8,066 bases of DNA from Alphaproteobacteria bacterium (GCA_019745755.1 JAIESS010000197.1:1-8066); one strand, 5' to 3'. Shown: positions 1-6,282, counted from the stretch's first letter. Program-made: numbers and translations. Notes: generated by a model from the letters alone, not told the origin.

Positions 1-313
1 CTAATAAAGCATCATAGCGCGCATCCCTTGCTTGCCGCTGAATGCCTGTGTTTGGCTTCTTCCCCTTCCAATGCAAAATCACATGGGGAACCCCAAGAGC
101 TGCGCACCACTGTTGTACTTGATGTGCCTCGTCAAAAGATGAGAGGCGAAGACCATGATCTACTGTTGCTGCAATAATACGATGAGGAGCATAATGATGC
201 ATAAGGTGGAGCAAAGCCATGCTGTCAACCCCTCCTGAGACAGCAAGTATACACATTGCTGTTGAGTCAATGGTATGGTGCAGATAATCAAAAACAGTGT
301 TTTGCCATGTCAT
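1..313 (-). CDS. tilS: TilS, tRNA(Ile)-lysidine synthetase, N-terminal part (runs off the window)
   Basis: TilS uses ATP to attach lysine to the wobble cytidine (C34) of the minor tRNA-Ile(CAU), changing its decoding from AUG to AUA; it is cytoplasmic and generally essential. The 104 visible residues hold the PP-loop ATP-pyrophosphatase signature SGGVDS (residues 26-31), followed by the family block VDHGLR (51-56) and a segment TGIQRQARDARYDAL (89-103) that matches the conserved TilS stretch rich in Gln, Ala and Arg. The ATG at 313-311 is the only reasonable start, because an in-frame stop lies six codons upstream (331-329) with no other start codon between. Shine-Dalgarno pairing is poor; only an AAGAG-like purine run lies upstream. 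The C-terminal substrate-binding part lies outside the window. A sigma70-type promoter about 130 bases upstream suggests that the gene heads its own transcript. The family assignment is secure. Confidence 0.93.
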   Translation of the reverse strand, partial: MTWQNTVFDYLHHTIDSTAMCILAVSGGVDSMALLHLMHHYAPHRIIAATVDHGLRLSSFDEAHQVQQWCAALGVPHVILHWKGKKPNTGIQRQARDARYDALL

Positions 314-339
314 TTTTCTGACTTTTCTTTACTCTTTCT

Positions 340-404
340 TAACCACCCCAGTGATAACCTGATCCTAATCCTAGTGGTTAGTAAGATCCGGTGAGGCCGG
401 GACC
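340..404 (-). promoter_or_regulatory. Two hairpins in the tilS leader
   Basis: Reading the minus strand as RNA, the first hairpin lies at 404-385. It pairs GGT and CCGG with CCGG and ATC around a CCTCA loop, leaving one bulged C. The second pairs TAACCAC with GTGGTTA (374-380 with 340-346), a perfect 7-bp stem around a 27-nt loop that contains a tandem ATCCTA repeat (362-373, plus strand). Both lie between the predicted tilS promoter and its start codon, and neither is followed by a U-tract. They could influence tilS translation or RNA stability, or simply be remnants of the degraded DNA upstream. No known riboswitch class is recognised. Confidence 0.3.
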
Positions 405-439
405 AATCGGAGTCAGTCTGTACAGCAGATACGTAATGC

Positions 440-467
440 AGTATAGACGAATACAAGCGTTGATCAA
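440..467 (-). promoter_or_regulatory. Sigma70-type promoter, probably for tilS
   Basis: On the minus strand, TTGATC (467-462) and TATACT (445-440) are separated by 16 bases. This gives four of six -35 consensus matches and five of six at -10. The same -10 hexamer and spacer length occur in the csp promoter of this window. Transcription would start near 433, giving tilS an untranslated leader of about 120 nt. It is predicted by eye only. Confidence 0.55.
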
Positions 468-725
468 TCTTTGTGTGTCTTTCCAAGGAGATTTTTCTTG
501 AGAACGGTTATATTTCCAATCAATACTATGACGTACGACCTCCCTCGGATATTGCACGTCGAGATTGTTTTTGGATATGTCATGGCGTGGCGGTGCCCCA
601 TAAGCCCTGTTAGGGGATGAGAAGATCACTGGAGGACTGGATGAGGGCCCGTGGCAAGAGAGGGTATTTGGATTAATCGGGCTACGTCCGAGAAGGCCTA
701 TTCTGTGAAGAAGAAAACAAAGTGA

Positions 726-989
726 GATATCCCACCCATTAGTCCTTTGCCAAATAGGGCTCTGAAGCTTTTTCTCCAACATCTAACTGCCTTAAACCAT
801 AAGATTTTTGATAAAGGAGGCAAAAAGATCGAACATTTTTTTCGAAGACTAAAGGGCTTTAGGCTTTTCTCTCATTTTGATCATACGGGGCAGAGTAAAA
901 GTGAATCGTTGATATTTCTCCATGGTATCAAGTGGGAGGAGTTTTTCGATGTTTGCCTGAAAATCGACACTCTTTTGGCAAAGATTTGA
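726..989 (+). pseudogene. Probable C-terminal fragment of an IS5-type DDE transposase
   Basis: The frame is open from just after a TGA at 723-725 to a TGA at 987-989. It reads DIPPISPLPNRALK, then IEHFFRRLKGFR (828-863). This resembles the C-terminal pattern of IS5-family transposases: an IPP...NR segment, a short gap, the catalytic-Glu helix with a consensus like IENFFxRLKxFR, then an Arg/Tyr/Asp stretch. Upstream in the same frame, on the other side of the TGA, ATSEKAYS resembles the ADKAYD motif that usually precedes the IPP segment, though the spacing here is shorter, suggesting a deletion. No intact first two catalytic Asp residues, start codon or terminal inverted repeats could be seen. 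If this is a transposase it is long dead. The similarity is judged by pattern only, and the reading could be chance. Confidence 0.4.
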
Positions 990-1228
990 CGGCTGCTATT
1001 AAGCAAAATCATGAGAACTTTGGCAGCGCTATTTAAAAGGGAAACCATGAAAATTATGGAGGCTTCCAATAGAAGCATCATTATGGTTCATGCCTCTTTA
1101 ACGCTCTTTCATTTCTCCCAAAACAACCCCTCCAATATGTCTGAGCTCATAGACTCATTTTTTAGTATTCGTTAGTTAAATGTCTCAATTTTTTTAGAAT
1201 TAGATCGAGAAGAGGACTTTTATGGGCA

Positions 1229-1261
1229 TAAAAAATGCCCTAGGATCTCTCCCAAGGCATT
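1229..1261 (-). terminator. Intrinsic terminator of the DEAD-box helicase gene
   Basis: On the minus strand an 11-position stem pairs 1261-1251 with 1244-1234 around a 6-nt loop. It is followed by a U-run, the A-tract at 1230-1235 of the plus strand. The two positions that mismatch in the plus-strand reading become G-U wobbles in minus-strand RNA, which shows the intended direction. It begins 27 bases past the helicase stop codon. An alternative hairpin (GGGCAT/ATGCCC at 1224-1240) shares its 3' arm. Confidence 0.8.
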
Positions 1262-1287
1262 GCGATGCATCTTAATTAAAAAGTGCC

Positions 1288-2733
1288 TTAAGCGGCGCGG
1301 TTGGAGTTACCACCAGAGTTACTACGCTGACCGCGATGCCCCCCTGAAAAGCCTGCTTTCTTTGGGCGTCCTTCACCACCTTCACGGCGTGGCCCATTGC
1401 CTGCTGAGCGGCCTTCACCATTGCTAGGGCGTGCTTGACGACCTTCAGAACTGTTTCCACCTTCACGGCGTGATCCGCCGCCATGACGTGCACCACCACT
1501 GCTGCGTGAACGGCCCTCATTATTGCTCGGTGAGCGACCACTGCCACCCTTGTTTTTGCGCTTCAAATGAGGAGGAGCATCCGCAGAATCATTCGCGCCT
1601 GCTGGATCCATCAATTTACAGATTGCACGCCATTTTGCATTATCTTGGTTTGTAATCAAGTTGACCGCCATACCATCGGCACCTGCACGGCCCGTACGAC
1701 CAATACGGTGGATATAATCTTCCGGACATTGTGGGAGATCGTAGTTCACGACCACTTCAATATGAGGGATATCAAGGCCGCGTGCAGCGATATCTGTTGC
1801 AACAAGGACGCGAATACTGCCATTACGGAAGTCTTTAATCACACGGTCACGCTCACGTTGACGAAGATCGCCGTGGATAGCATCCGCATTATGACCGCTA
1901 TTGCGAAGCTTGCTGGCAAGGCGATCAGAACCATGCTTTGTCTTTGAAAAGACAATGAACGTCCCTTCGCTTTTGTTAAGCTGTGTCATAAGATTATCGT
2001 ATTTTTCAGCTTCTGTTGTGCGGATATTTTCTTGTTTAATTTTATCCATAGGCAGTGTTGTGGATCCCACAGAAACACGTACCACGTCTTTTCGTTGATA
2101 GCTTTCGGTAATTTTTATAATATTCGGTGCCATCGTGGCGGAGAACATCAATGTTTGGCGTTGAGGCGGAAGGAATTTCACAATCTTTTGAAGCTGCACA
2201 CCAAAACCCATGTCAAGCATACGGTCCGTCTCGTCAAGAACGAGGAACTGACACGCATTTAATTTAAGAGATCCACGCGTCAAGTGATCATTAATACGCC
2301 CCGGTGTCCCTACAATAAGGCGCGGCCGTGCGCCCAGCTGCTTGAGTTGCTTTGGCATGGACTCGCCACCAATAAGAAGTGCCGTTCTTGACACTTTATT
2401 TTTGCCCATGAGTTGATCAAGCATCTGTAAAACCTGAACAGCAAGCTCGCGGGTTGGTGTAAGAACAAGGGCCATACCTTTTGGGTTGTTAAAGAGATAA
2501 GACACAAGAGGAATACCATAAGCGCCCGTTTTCCCCGTTCCTGTTTGCGCTGTACCAAGGACATCGAGCCCTTGGAGTGCCGATGGGATAGTTTGTTCTT
2601 GAATGGGGGTTGGTGTGATGAATTTCATGTCTGCAAGTGCAATGAGAAGCTCTTCATGCAGTCCGAGTGATTGAAAGCCCGATGTAAAATCAACGGGAGT
2701 AGTTTTTTTGGCATTAGAATTATCTATTGTCAT
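1288..2733 (-). CDS. DEAD-box ATP-dependent RNA helicase with RGG-like C-terminal tail
   Basis: This is a cytoplasmic ATP-driven RNA-unwinding protein of 481 residues, of the RhlE/DeaD type that acts in ribosome assembly, RNA decay or cold adaptation. The full motif set is present: Q-motif PTPIQ (41-45) with upstream Phe20, Walker A AQTGTGKT (62-69), PTRELA (93-98), TPGR (143-146), motif II DETD (167-170), SAT (198-200), VFSKTK (261-266), ATDIAARGLD (312-321) and HRIGRTGR (342-349). Motif II has Thr where DEAD has Ala, a conservative variant that keeps the two acidic catalytic residues. Residues 388-481 form a low-complexity tail rich in Gly, Arg, Ser and Asn, with recurrent EGR and RREGG units, probably a disordered RNA-binding extension. 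The ATG at 2733 is fixed by an in-frame TAA seven codons upstream; AAAAAGG lies 13 bases before it, a long spacing. No convincing promoter was found between it and the csp terminator. The exact subfamily is uncertain. Confidence 0.96.
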   Translation of the reverse strand: MTIDNSNAKKTTPVDFTSGFQSLGLHEELLIALADMKFITPTPIQEQTIPSALQGLDVLGTAQTGTGKTGAYGIPLVSYLFNNPKGMALVLTPTRELAVQVLQMLDQLMGKNKVSRTALLIGGESMPKQLKQLGARPRLIVGTPGRINDHLTRGSLKLNACQFLVLDETDRMLDMGFGVQLQKIVKFLPPQRQTLMFSATMAPNIIKITESYQRKDVVRVSVGSTTLPMDKIKQENIRTTEAEKYDNLMTQLNKSEGTFIVFSKTKHGSDRLASKLRNSGHNADAIHGDLRQRERDRVIKDFRNGSIRVLVATDIAARGLDIPHIEVVVNYDLPQCPEDYIHRIGRTGRAGADGMAVNLITNQDNAKWRAICKLMDPAGANDSADAPPHLKRKNKGGSGRSPSNNEGRSRSSGGARHGGGSRREGGNSSEGRQARPSNGEGRSAGNGPRREGGEGRPKKAGFSGGHRGQRSNSGGNSNRAA

Positions 2734-2896
2734 CGTTGTATATTTACCTTTTTAATCATGAGGAAAGCATATACTAGGACGGCAAGGTATAAGAACCTCT
2801 CCCCAAACACGCTCAGCCTCTGTGTTATGTTTATATCGCGTCAAAAGGATTCCCTTAAGACTCGTCATTCCTCTGGCGCTGTTTTAGGATAGAGGA

Positions 2897-2942
2897 TAAA
2901 AGACCTCCGGCGCCTTCTTTTTAATAGATGGGACCGAAGGTC
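2897..2942 (-). terminator. Intrinsic terminator downstream of csp
   Basis: On the minus strand, 2942-2930 pairs with 2914-2902 over 13 positions: ten Watson-Crick pairs, two G-U wobbles and one mismatch. The loop is 15 nt, and the stem is followed directly by UUUU (2901-2898). Wobbles appear only in the minus-strand RNA, so the element reads in the csp direction. It should end most csp transcripts before the helicase gene 164 bases further on. Confidence 0.7.
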
Positions 2943-2946
2943 AGTT

Positions 2947-2975
2947 AATACAACAGTTGTTTAAACTATTGTATT
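2947..2975 (-). repeat. AT-rich hairpin just after csp
   Basis: AATACAACAGTT (2947-2958) and AACTATTGTATT (2964-2975) form a 12-bp inverted repeat with a 5-nt spacer. The single plus-strand mismatch becomes a U-G wobble in minus-strand RNA. It lies 18 bases past the csp stop and just before the terminator hairpin, without a U-tract. It may protect the short csp mRNA from 3' exonucleases. Confidence 0.55.
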
Positions 2976-2992
2976 TGCTTATCTAAATAATA

Positions 2993-3196
2993 TTAAACAA
3001 GCTTAATGTTTACTGCGGAAGTTTTGCCTTTGTTTGTTGCAATTTCGTAGCTTACACGTTGGCCTTCATTGAGTGTGGAAATTTCCGCACGCTCTAATGC
3101 ACTGATGTGAACGAAAACGTCTGCTCCGCCTGCTTCTGGCTGAATAAATCCGAAACCTTTTGTTGGGTTAAACCATTTGACAATACCTGTTGCCAT
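2993..3196 (-). CDS. cspA: CspA-family cold-shock protein (single cold-shock domain)
   Basis: This is a 67-residue single-domain OB-fold protein that binds single-stranded RNA and DNA and works as an RNA chaperone; E. coli relatives also act as transcription antiterminators. The conserved features are all visible: GIVKWFN (4-10), RNP1 KGFGFI (13-18) and RNP2 VFVHI (27-31), followed by NEGQRVSYE. The length matches the family norm of about 65-70 residues. The start at 3196-3194 is chosen because AAGGAG (3208-3203) sits six bases upstream and the protein then begins with the family-typical MATGIVKWF. A longer in-frame reading upstream (to 3265) would add about 22 residues unlike any cold-shock protein and is rejected. 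The gene has a strong promoter, a leader of about 210 nt and its own terminator. Its neighbour in the same orientation is an RNA helicase. Whether it is cold-induced or constitutive cannot be read from the sequence. Confidence 0.97.
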   Translation of the reverse strand: MATGIVKWFNPTKGFGFIQPEAGGADVFVHISALERAEISTLNEGQRVSYEIATNKGKTSAVNIKLV

Positions 3197-3405
3197 TTTA
3201 CTCTCCTTCGTGATCGATGTTATGGCTGTTTTGACGCAGCCGTGTGAGTTTTGCCTTCCCAACAATAGGTCTACCCTTAGTCAATACAGGCCACTTTAAC
3301 TTTTTGGAAATCACTTGAGAAATCGCGAGGAAATCATTGGGGATTGTGTCAAAGACGCTTTTTTGAGACATTAAAAACAAACTAGGTAAGAAGCACTAAA
3401 AACTC
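3197..3405 (-). promoter_or_regulatory. Long 5' leader of the csp mRNA
   Basis: The predicted start site near 3405 lies about 210 nt before the csp start codon. Long structured leaders of roughly this size are established for E. coli cspA, where they act as thermosensors controlling stability and translation. Close to the start site, GTAAGA (3386-3391, plus strand) and TCTTAC (3404-3409) form a dyad that could be a 5'-terminal hairpin or an operator. No exact E. coli cold-box sequence was recognised. Confidence 0.4.
3198..3371 (-). CDS. Possible 57-codon ORF upstream of csp (leader ORF, unassigned)
   Basis: An ATG at 3371-3369 opens a 57-codon frame, starting MSQKSVFDTIPN, that ends with TAA at 3200-3198, one base before the csp ATG. 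Its last codons (GAA GGA GAG TAA) are themselves the csp ribosome binding site, so translation of one could be coupled to the other. The predicted product is basic, lacks a signal peptide or membrane segment, and belongs to no family I recognise. Against it, no Shine-Dalgarno sequence precedes the ATG. A TTG three codons earlier is an alternative start, equally without one. The same sequence is explained just as well as an untranslated cold-shock leader. It is listed because of the tight junction with csp and the promoter placed just upstream. Confidence 0.25.
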   Translation of the reverse strand: MSQKSVFDTIPNDFLAISQVISKKLKWPVLTKGRPIVGKAKLTRLRQNSHNIDHEGE

Positions 3406-3411
3406 TTACTT

Positions 3412-3439
3412 AGTATACATCTCTGCAAAAAGAAGTCAA
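3412..3439 (-). promoter_or_regulatory. Strong sigma70-type promoter for csp
   Basis: On the minus strand TTGACT (3439-3434) and TATACT (3417-3412) are separated by 16 bases, each matching five of six consensus positions. This is the best promoter in the window. It faces the csp leader and lies divergent to the acnA upstream region. Confidence 0.75.
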
Positions 3440-3596
3440 GCGATTAATGATCGTCGTGATCTAGCTGGACATTGGCATTACATCTTTAATTACCACTACA
3501 CTCCCCCGAAACCATAGTTTTCAAAACCCCCTGTATTTTCGTAGAGTTTGCATATACAATGTATTTTAGGAAAATTTTTTCAAAAGATAGCGCCTT
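3440..3596 (+). promoter_or_regulatory. acnA upstream region with candidate -10 and a TGTATTTT direct repeat
   Basis: This AT-rich stretch must hold the acnA promoter. TATACA/TACAAT (3553-3560) is a plausible -10, but no good -35 lies at the right distance. The octamer TGTATTTT occurs twice (3532-3539 and 3560-3567), starts 28 bases apart and brackets the candidate -10, so it could be a regulator site. ATAC-AAT-GTAT (3554-3564) is a short dyad over the same position. Which regulator might bind cannot be told from the sequence. Confidence 0.3.
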
Positions 3597-6248
3597 ATGA
3601 AACATCAGCTTGCAGAGCTTAACGTCAACGGTCAAACATTCCATTATGCTCCCCTTAAATCCCTAGAAGCCAAACACCCCGGCATTCATTTAAAAACACT
3701 GCCTTTCTCTCAAAAAATATTGCTTGAAAATGCGATGCGTCATAAGGCACCGGAATTGATTATCAACGCGCTTCTTGATATCCATGCGTATAAAAAGAAT
3801 GTGGATATGAGTTTTCACCCTGCCCGCGTGTTGATGCAGGATTTCACAGGTGTGCCGGCTATTGTGGATTTGGCTGCTATGCGTGATGCTCTGCATGCAA
3901 AGGGAATGGATGCGACGAAGGTCAATCCCCTTATTCCCGTGGACCTTGTTATTGACCACTCCGTCATTGTGGATCATTTTGGGACAGAGGATGCTTTTTC
4001 AGAGAATGTGAAGGCTGAGTATGAACGTAATATTGAGCGTTACCGTTTTCTCAGTTGGGGGCAAAAGGCCTTTAAGAATTTTCGCGTCGTACCACCAGGG
4101 ACGGGTATTTGTCATCAGGTGAATCTTGAATATCTTGCTAAGGTTGTCTTTCAACAAAAGAGGGATGATGGAACGACGGTTGTCTACCCTGATACCCTTG
4201 TGGGGACAGACAGTCACACAACCATGGTGAACGGCCTTGCTGTTCTTGGATGGGGAGTGGGCGGCATCGAAGCCGAAGCAGCCATGTTGGGGCAGGCCTA
4301 TTCCATGCTGATTCCCGAAGTCATTGGCTTTAAAATGACAGGAAAACTTGTTGAGGGTGTTACAGCCACGGACCTTGTTCTGACCGTTACGAATATTTTG
4401 CGTTCCAAGGGGGTTGTCGGCAAATTTGTTGAGTTCTTTGGTGATGGCCTTGATCACCTTAGCCTTGCGGACCGTGCCACTGTGGCCAATATGGCGCCGG
4501 AATATGGTGCGACGTGTGGTTTTTTCCCCATTGATAATGAAACACTTGATTATCTACGTTTTACAGGGCGATCCGATCTTGAGGTGGATCTTGTCGAAGC
4601 CTATGCAAAAGCTCAATATATGTGGCGCCATAGCACAACAGATGCGGACTATGCCGATCCTGAATATGCCGATACAGTTCACCTTGATCTCAGTACTATT
4701 CGCCCTACCATCGCGGGTCCTAAACGTCCCCAAGATAAAGTCCTTTTAGAAGATGCAAAGGCATCCTGTGAAACCTTTATGGGTGAACCCGCACAAACTG
4801 TACCCGTAAAGGGCGAATCCTACAATCTTACCTCCGGTGATGTTGTGATTGCAGCTATTACAAGCTGTACCAATACATCTAACCCCGCCGTATTGATGGC
4901 GGCAGGGCTTCTTGCTCGAAAAGCACATACGCTGGGCCTTAATGCAAAACCATGGGTGAAGACATCTCTTGCGCCAGGATCAAAAGTCGTCATTGATTAT
5001 CTTAAGCAAGCAGATCTTTTAAAGGATTTGGAGGCTGTTGGATTTTATCATGTGGGTTACGGCTGTACCACGTGTATTGGTAACTCAGGCCCTCTCAATG
5101 CCCCTATTACCGAAGCCATTGAGGCGAATGATATGACCGTTTCCGCTGTTTTATCAGGAAATCGTAATTTTGAGGGGCGCGTGAACCCGTACGTTAAGGC
5201 GAATTATCTTGCATCCCCACCCCTTGTTGTGGCTTACGCCATTGCTGGAACACTCCTCAAAGATTTAACAAAGGATCCCATTGGTACAGATACTCACGGC
5301 AATGCCGTTTATTTAAAGGATATATGGCCAAGTAACAAGGAAATTGCAGAAGCTATTCGTTCTCACATGACACCGGCGATGTACAAAACCCAATACGCCT
5401 CCGTGTTCGAAGGAGATAGTGTTTGGAAATCCTTTGCAAATGCTGCCACCGTAACTTATGCCTGGGATGATAAGAGTACGTATGTCAAGAATCCACCGTA
5501 TTTTAGGGAAGGTCATTTTAAGGTTCAGGATGTGAATAGTGCACGTATTCTAGCCCTTCTTGGGGATAGCATTACAACGGATCATATTTCTCCCGCGGGT
5601 AATATAAAAGCAACTAGTCCTGCCGGTCATTTTCTTCAAGAGCGTGGCGTTACACCGGCACAGTTTAACGCTTACGGCGCACGACGAGGCAACCATGATA
5701 TTATGGTGCGTGGTACATTTGCCAATATCCGTATTAAAAATGAAATATTACAAGATATAGAGAGCTATACAACGGGAGGTGTAACGAAACACTATCCATC
5801 CAATAAACAAGTCCCTATTTTTGAAGCGGCGGAACTTTATGCAAAAACAAACACGCCCCTTGTTGTGATTGCGGGTAAAGAGTATGGTACAGGGTCGTCG
5901 CGGGATTGGGCGGCTAAGGGAACCCGTCTCCTTGGGGTTAAAGCTGTTATTGCGGAAAGCTTTGAGCGTATTCACAGATCAAACCTTGTGGGTATGGGGG
6001 TTCTACCCCTGCTTTTCCCCAAGGGTGTGGACCGCAAAACGCTTCACCTAAAAGGGCATGAGATTATCGATCTTGTGGAGCTAGAAAATGGTTTTCATCC
6101 CGGTATGACCGTTCCCATGATTATTCATTATTCAGAAACCGACAGTCAAACCGTGGAACTTACACTCAATATAAATACATCCGATGAGGTAAGTTATTTC
6201 AGATCAGGGGGTATCTTGCCCTACGTGTTGAATCAATTAGCAGGATAG
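3597..6248 (+). CDS. acnA: Aconitate hydratase AcnA (aconitase A, IRP1/AcnA type)
   Basis: This cytoplasmic 4Fe-4S enzyme interconverts citrate and isocitrate through cis-aconitate in the TCA cycle. At 883 residues it is full length for the AcnA/IRP1 branch (E. coli AcnA is 891). Visible signatures include GTDSHTTM (203-210), ITSCTN with the first cluster ligand Cys424, and GYGCTTC with Cys490 and Cys493, matching E. coli Cys435, 501 and 504. The C-terminal swivel domain has GDSITTDHISPAGN (656-669), YGARRGNHD, and GTGSSRDW (764-771) with active-site Ser and Arg residues. The ATG at 3597 is the first possible start, because an in-frame TAG lies at 3588-3590; no clear Shine-Dalgarno sequence precedes it. 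The frame is intact with no missing catalytic residue. Its neighbours are functionally unrelated, so it is probably monocistronic, bounded by its own terminator. Relatives can bind mRNA when the cluster is lost; nothing here tests that. Confidence 0.98.
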   Translation: MKHQLAELNVNGQTFHYAPLKSLEAKHPGIHLKTLPFSQKILLENAMRHKAPELIINALLDIHAYKKNVDMSFHPARVLMQDFTGVPAIVDLAAMRDALHAKGMDATKVNPLIPVDLVIDHSVIVDHFGTEDAFSENVKAEYERNIERYRFLSWGQKAFKNFRVVPPGTGICHQVNLEYLAKVVFQQKRDDGTTVVYPDTLVGTDSHTTMVNGLAVLGWGVGGIEAEAAMLGQAYSMLIPEVIGFKMTGKLVEGVTATDLVLTVTNILRSKGVVGKFVEFFGDGLDHLSLADRATVANMAPEYGATCGFFPIDNETLDYLRFTGRSDLEVDLVEAYAKAQYMWRHSTTDADYADPEYADTVHLDLSTIRPTIAGPKRPQDKVLLEDAKASCETFMGEPAQTVPVKGESYNLTSGDVVIAAITSCTNTSNPAVLMAAGLLARKAHTLGLNAKPWVKTSLAPGSKVVIDYLKQADLLKDLEAVGFYHVGYGCTTCIGNSGPLNAPITEAIEANDMTVSAVLSGNRNFEGRVNPYVKANYLASPPLVVAYAIAGTLLKDLTKDPIGTDTHGNAVYLKDIWPSNKEIAEAIRSHMTPAMYKTQYASVFEGDSVWKSFANAATVTYAWDDKSTYVKNPPYFREGHFKVQDVNSARILALLGDSITTDHISPAGNIKATSPAGHFLQERGVTPAQFNAYGARRGNHDIMVRGTFANIRIKNEILQDIESYTTGGVTKHYPSNKQVPIFEAAELYAKTNTPLVVIAGKEYGTGSSRDWAAKGTRLLGVKAVIAESFERIHRSNLVGMGVLPLLFPKGVDRKTLHLKGHEIIDLVELENGFHPGMTVPMIIHYSETDSQTVELTLNINTSDEVSYFRSGGILPYVLNQLAG

Positions 6249-6282
6249 ATGTATACATAACAGATTTCTTTTAGAAGAGATT

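Larger units (their letters stand above)
314..1228. other. Long region without a convincing intact gene between tilS and the helicase gene
   Basis: This stretch of more than 900 bases is a mosaic. From about 370 to 710 it is visibly richer in G and C than the flanks, while from about 780 to 1228 it is AT-rich. It contains the tilS promoter and leader hairpins at its left end and a probable transposase fragment at 726-989. Next comes a 42-codon plus-strand ORF (1047-1175) preceded by AAAAGGG five bases before its ATG; I do not recognise its product and give it little weight. A small dyad GCTTC-CAATA-GAAGC sits at 1062-1076. A weak TGAG/CTCA stem followed by six T's (1142-1163) could act as a plus-strand terminator. 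No tRNA, tmRNA, RNase P or SRP RNA signature was found. Relic mobile DNA is the best overall reading, but it is inferred. Confidence 0.5.

Noticed and set aside
370..740. Possible structural RNA (tmRNA, RNase P RNA, SRP RNA, group II intron) in the G+C-richer block
   Set aside because: I looked for the SRP GGAAG core, RNase P conserved cores, tmRNA tag and acceptor features and an intron domain V hairpin and found none. Only short local stems occur. A covariance-model scan would settle it.
378..782. 134-codon minus-strand ORF upstream of tilS
   Set aside because: The product has no recognisable domain and an odd composition rich in Ser, Pro, Arg and Tyr. It overlaps the tilS promoter and the transposase-like fragment on the other strand. 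A weak AAGG precedes it, but chance is the simpler explanation.
813..820. AAAGGAGG, a near-perfect Shine-Dalgarno sequence on the plus strand
   Set aside because: No ATG, GTG or TTG lies at a usable distance downstream. It falls inside the transposase-like frame and encodes part of it.
1272..1547. 91-codon minus-strand frame (and plus-strand frames at 1431-1947) over the helicase gene
   Set aside because: These are shadow frames of the repetitive, G+C-rich helicase tail and of the helicase body; the Val/Ala/His-rich translation is an artefact of reading Gly/Arg codons out of frame.
2839..2844. TTGACG upstream of the helicase gene as a -35 element
   Set aside because: No acceptable -10 lies 15-19 bases downstream on the minus strand, so it is not called as a promoter.
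3197..3265. N-terminally extended cold-shock protein (start at 3265)
   Set aside because: The extra 22 residues resemble no cold-shock protein, and the ATG at 3196 has AAGGAG six bases upstream with the canonical MATGIVKWF start.
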